Shown here: piece by piece, positions 61,423 through 64,000 of the stretch
Position numbering within the stretch: position 1 is the first letter of the stretch
Layout of the letters: each line of letters opens with the position of its first letter
NCBI RefSeq assembly: GCF_026013365.1
Contig: NZ_JAPDOE010000013.1
Location: 1-64,000 of the forward strand
Reading direction: 5' to 3'
Origin: Paenibacillus sp. LS1
Lineage (GTDB): Bacteria > Bacillota > Bacilli > Paenibacillales > Paenibacillaceae
DNA length: 64,000 nt
Made by a program: the position numbers and the translations under genes
The notes under the pieces: generated by a model
Told to the model about the DNA's origin: nothing
The model's database searches: none
The model's input: the letters and a program-made list of their open reading frames with translations, nothing else

Positions 61423-64000
61423 CTATTTCCCTGAAGCTATCAACCGGATCTCAACCACCTCGAAGAGAGTCGGAAACCTCGTTTTTAGTTCATCTAATAG
61501 CCGCTTCCATTGAAGTGGTGGGAGAGTAGTGTAACCCTGCTCTAAAAGTAATTTGAGATGTCTTTTAACAGATGGGCGCAGATTATCGTTACACTCAATT
61601 TTTATTATAAGGTCATCTAAGCTATCTATGCCTTCGCATCCAAGATCATCCCGTAAATGTTTGATTACGTTCTGTTGTTCGGATTCTCGTATATCCTTCT
61701 CATCCAAACGATTTTTTATTTGGTAAAAATCAATTTTCTTCCATTCAACAATATTCTTCTGAATGTCTGAATCAACTAACCCCCGTTTTACTAACTGCTT
61801 GACGCTTTCCACTATCCTAGACCATAACGTTTTTACTTGAATTACATCTTCCATCACATAATTAGACCGTAGCACTTGCGACCAGGCGTTTTGAGAAATC
61901 GATAAGCCATGTTTCAATATATATAAATCATCTATAGTCTTGATTAACTCTTCCTTTTCTATAGCAAGATTTGACCAATTAGGTTTATGGGTGTTCCAAT
62001 CCTCACTTAATATCTCATTGAATTCACCCATTTGATCGTCAACCTCTTTGCATACTAATTCAAATTTTTTAAACAGGTTTATTACGTCATCATATAGAGA
62101 TGCATTTATTGCATACCAGTTCTTAACGCCCCCTTCCTCAAGACTCTTTTCAAATCGCGTATAATCTGAATAGTCTTGAAGCATATATAATGTAATCTCC
62201 TCAAATCCTCTAATTCTCTCTGCATGTAGGATGTATTTTTTATCTTTCGACCCTAATAAAAAGGGAAGCATGCCTTTTGCAGTTTGGATTTCATGCTTTA
62301 AGTTTTGCTCTAATAAACATAGGTACGATAAGTAATCATTTTTTAAGCTCAAAAGAAAGACGTGGAGTGACACATCCCCAATTTGATAATGTTCCAGAAC
62401 TTTTACAGGATGATAACTCTTCAACCAGCGATCAAACTCAAAGGCTGAATCTTTTCCATTCTCATTGGGAGATTTAAGCATATTATCTCGTAGCAAATGC
62501 CAATCTTGATAACTTTCCTCAATAAGATTAACTACCTCCTGAGTTAAAGGAAACTGTTTTTTTATCTTTGATGTCCATTGAGCATTTCCAATTTCAAGAC
62601 ACATCTCAGCCCAATTCTTCAAGAGATAAACAAATGAATCGATGGGCATTCCCAAGCCTTTCTCCAATTCGCAATGCCAATCTTTTTTTATTTTTTCCGT
62701 CTCGTATATCCATTTTGCTGTCTCATACTCATTTGAAATATGTTGAAAAACACTAGCTTTTTCAGAGTACTTCAACGATTGAAAATTTGAAATCTGGAGA
62801 GCAGCAAATCCACGATTTACGACTATATTTCTTCTTTCCCCCTTTCCCTTAATATCTAATGTGATAGGATAGCGTGTTCGGTTCACTACATTTCTCCTTT
62901 GAATCGTTGCTGTCATTCTTGGAGTGAATGGTAGGGACATATTTACACCTTTTACTACCTCATGAATGAGGGTAGAAACCCCCAACCTCACTGGGTCAAG
63001 TAGTTCTGAATTAACTTTCTTACCTTCAACCCATTCTCTAACGGTAGATTTAACTGCAATGGGTGGTTGTGGCTCTCCTTTCGGAAACAGATCAGAATTT
63101 ACTTCGTTCTTAGTTTCAAGTGTATTCAGACTAACTTTTACTTCTCCATCATGATATCCAAAATAGTGTAGTACTTTTTTTGGAATGTGACACTCCTCCT
63201 GCTCTTCAGGCACGTACCATTCAGCATACGTCTTTATAAAAAGATCCGGATGATCGGAGAACTTCTCCCTTTTCACCAGAGGAAGTACTCTAGGTATCTT
63301 TTCTCTTTTTCCGTTCTGAAAGAAACGAATGATCTCTTTACTATTAAGGATCATATATCTAAGCTTACCCTTTCCCACCGGTATGGCATCGAATGTTCTT
63401 CTAATCAAATGACGGTTAAACGGTAAAAGATTTATATCTTGTTCTATTTTCACATCATCAATCTCTCCTGCTGATACACTATAACCTTTACACTCCAAAT
63501 AATGAGGGCACTGTTTACCGCATGTGAACCCTTGAGAAGCCTTTAACTGAACTAAATAATTGGACATATAGCTGGGCACTTGAGAACGATCTAAGTTGTA
63601 GAAATCCTTTCCTGACTCATCGGACAACCACAATTTTTTCACTCTATCTGTGATCGTGTCCAAGTTTTGAATCCGTTGTGTGAGATCAAACCCTTTATCA
63701 TTATCTCGAACAGCTCCTGGTGTGAGACCAATGACAACATCCCACTTCCCTTCCTCAAGGGTAATGATCTGATCCAGTAAATCAGAAGCATATATATTAA
63801 CTGATTGAACAAGGTCATCAATTAGTAACAACGGACGTATATTCATTCTTTTTATTTGCTCTGTCAATTCCTTAAAGAGAGAAGCAATATCTTTACCTTC
63901 AAATAAGAATTGATCTAGTTTTTGAGAAAGTTTCTTTCTTAATAAGGGATACTCAATGGGAATTTGAAGCGTTGTGCTAGATATTAGGTCATCAAACTGA
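61423..64000 (-). CDS. DpdH-like ATPase, 5' end beyond window
   Basis: At least 859 residues; the frame stays open through the right edge, so any start near 63867 (TTG, no RBS) is artificial and the true start is outside. The first visible part contains a Walker-B-like strand IRPLLLIDDLV, so the P-loop lies beyond the edge. A cysteine cluster CGKQCPHYLECKG followed by GEIDDV and LLPFNRHLI repeats the CPYIHQC/PFNR motif of dpdH. The remainder is helical. Its own terminator follows at 61311. It is probably a second sensor or targeting ATPase of the same island. Confidence 0.7.
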   Translation of the reverse strand, partial: QFDDLISSTTLQIPIEYPLLRKKLSQKLDQFLFEGKDIASLFKELTEQIKRMNIRPLLLIDDLVQSVNIYASDLLDQIITLEEGKWDVVIGLTPGAVRDNDKGFDLTQRIQNLDTITDRVKKLWLSDESGKDFYNLDRSQVPSYMSNYLVQLKASQGFTCGKQCPHYLECKGYSVSAGEIDDVKIEQDINLLPFNRHLIRRTFDAIPVGKGKLRYMILNSKEIIRFFQNGKREKIPRVLPLVKREKFSDHPDLFIKTYAEWYVPEEQEECHIPKKVLHYFGYHDGEVKVSLNTLETKNEVNSDLFPKGEPQPPIAVKSTVREWVEGKKVNSELLDPVRLGVSTLIHEVVKGVNMSLPFTPRMTATIQRRNVVNRTRYPITLDIKGKGERRNIVVNRGFAALQISNFQSLKYSEKASVFQHISNEYETAKWIYETEKIKKDWHCELEKGLGMPIDSFVYLLKNWAEMCLEIGNAQWTSKIKKQFPLTQEVVNLIEESYQDWHLLRDNMLKSPNENGKDSAFEFDRWLKSYHPVKVLEHYQIGDVSLHVFLLSLKNDYLSYLCLLEQNLKHEIQTAKGMLPFLLGSKDKKYILHAERIRGFEEITLYMLQDYSDYTRFEKSLEEGGVKNWYAINASLYDDVINLFKKFELVCKEVDDQMGEFNEILSEDWNTHKPNWSNLAIEKEELIKTIDDLYILKHGLSISQNAWSQVLRSNYVMEDVIQVKTLWSRIVESVKQLVKRGLVDSDIQKNIVEWKKIDFYQIKNRLDEKDIRESEQQNVIKHLRDDLGCEGIDSLDDLIIKIECNDNLRPSVKRHLKLLLEQGYTTLPPLQWKRLLDELKTRFPTLFEVVEIRLIASGK

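Noticed and set aside
63639..63867. TTG at 63867 as the true start of the edge ATPase
   Set aside because: The frame stays open through position 64000 and the Walker-B-like strand lies just after this TTG, so the start must be outside the window.

Overview
The window looks like a Paenibacillus-type firmicute chromosome. Evidence is AGGAGG-type ribosome-binding sites before almost every gene, CcpA-type catabolite sites, a complete ydjFGHI-like envelope block, a YnzC-type DUF896 gene, and many glycoside hydrolases and AraC-type regulators. The species assignment is inference. Gene-rich housekeeping DNA alternates with clearly AT-richer insertions.

0-11 kb (minus strand): a glycan-degradation run of BNR sialidase-like protein, CutC, GH29 alpha-L-fucosidase, GH35 beta-galactosidase, a sugar-phosphate isomerase/epimerase-type TIM barrel and a Gfo/Idh/MocA oxidoreductase, then a GH3 beta-glucosidase with reversed domain order. 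11.2-12.35 kb (plus strand): a compact AT-rich insertion made of a strong promoter, two tandem copies of a structured RNA with covarying pseudoknots, an intrinsic terminator, and a PBECR4-like nuclease gene. This is the layout of a type III toxin-antitoxin locus, with a protein family and RNA I do not know from described type III systems.

12.4-19.3 kb: LtrA-like membrane protein, VOC dioxygenase, DUF896 protein and the ydjFGHI block. 19.5-24.7 kb (plus strand): a PrpR_N-type regulator and a KdgT-DtnK-PdxA2 operon expected to catabolise D-threonate or D-erythronate. 24.9-28.6 kb: a decayed IS3-family element beside an AT-rich HD + Hsp90-type (GHKL) ATPase gene. 28.7-38.1 kb: AraC regulator divergent from a GH38 alpha-mannosidase with a consensus cre site, a truncated aldo/keto reductase, an AraC-siderophore-binding-protein fusion with a Fur-like box inside the reading frame, an MscS channel and a polysaccharide deacetylase.

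38.4-64 kb: genomic island(s) at the 3' end of the tmRNA gene (ssrA). Two 3'-end fragments of ssrA (38.7 and 40.4 kb), both in minus orientation, flank a small zeta-toxin/antitoxin module. To the right is a large AT-rich island carrying a PD-(D/E)XK-like ORF, an unknown ORF, and an eight-gene, translationally coupled minus-strand operon. In transcription order it encodes SNF2-like helicase, RecQ-like helicase, a small protein, a large ATPase, a helical protein, a 1.5-kb-residue DEAD/DEAH helicase, a PLD nuclease and a 941-residue protein. This matches the E-F-G-H-I-J-K plus D set of the Dpd (7-deazapurine-in-DNA) restriction module. No DpdA/B/C or queuosine-type synthesis gene is visible, but the island runs off the right edge. 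The last gene, cut by the edge, is a second DpdH-like ATPase sharing a Cys-rich/PFNR motif with DpdH.
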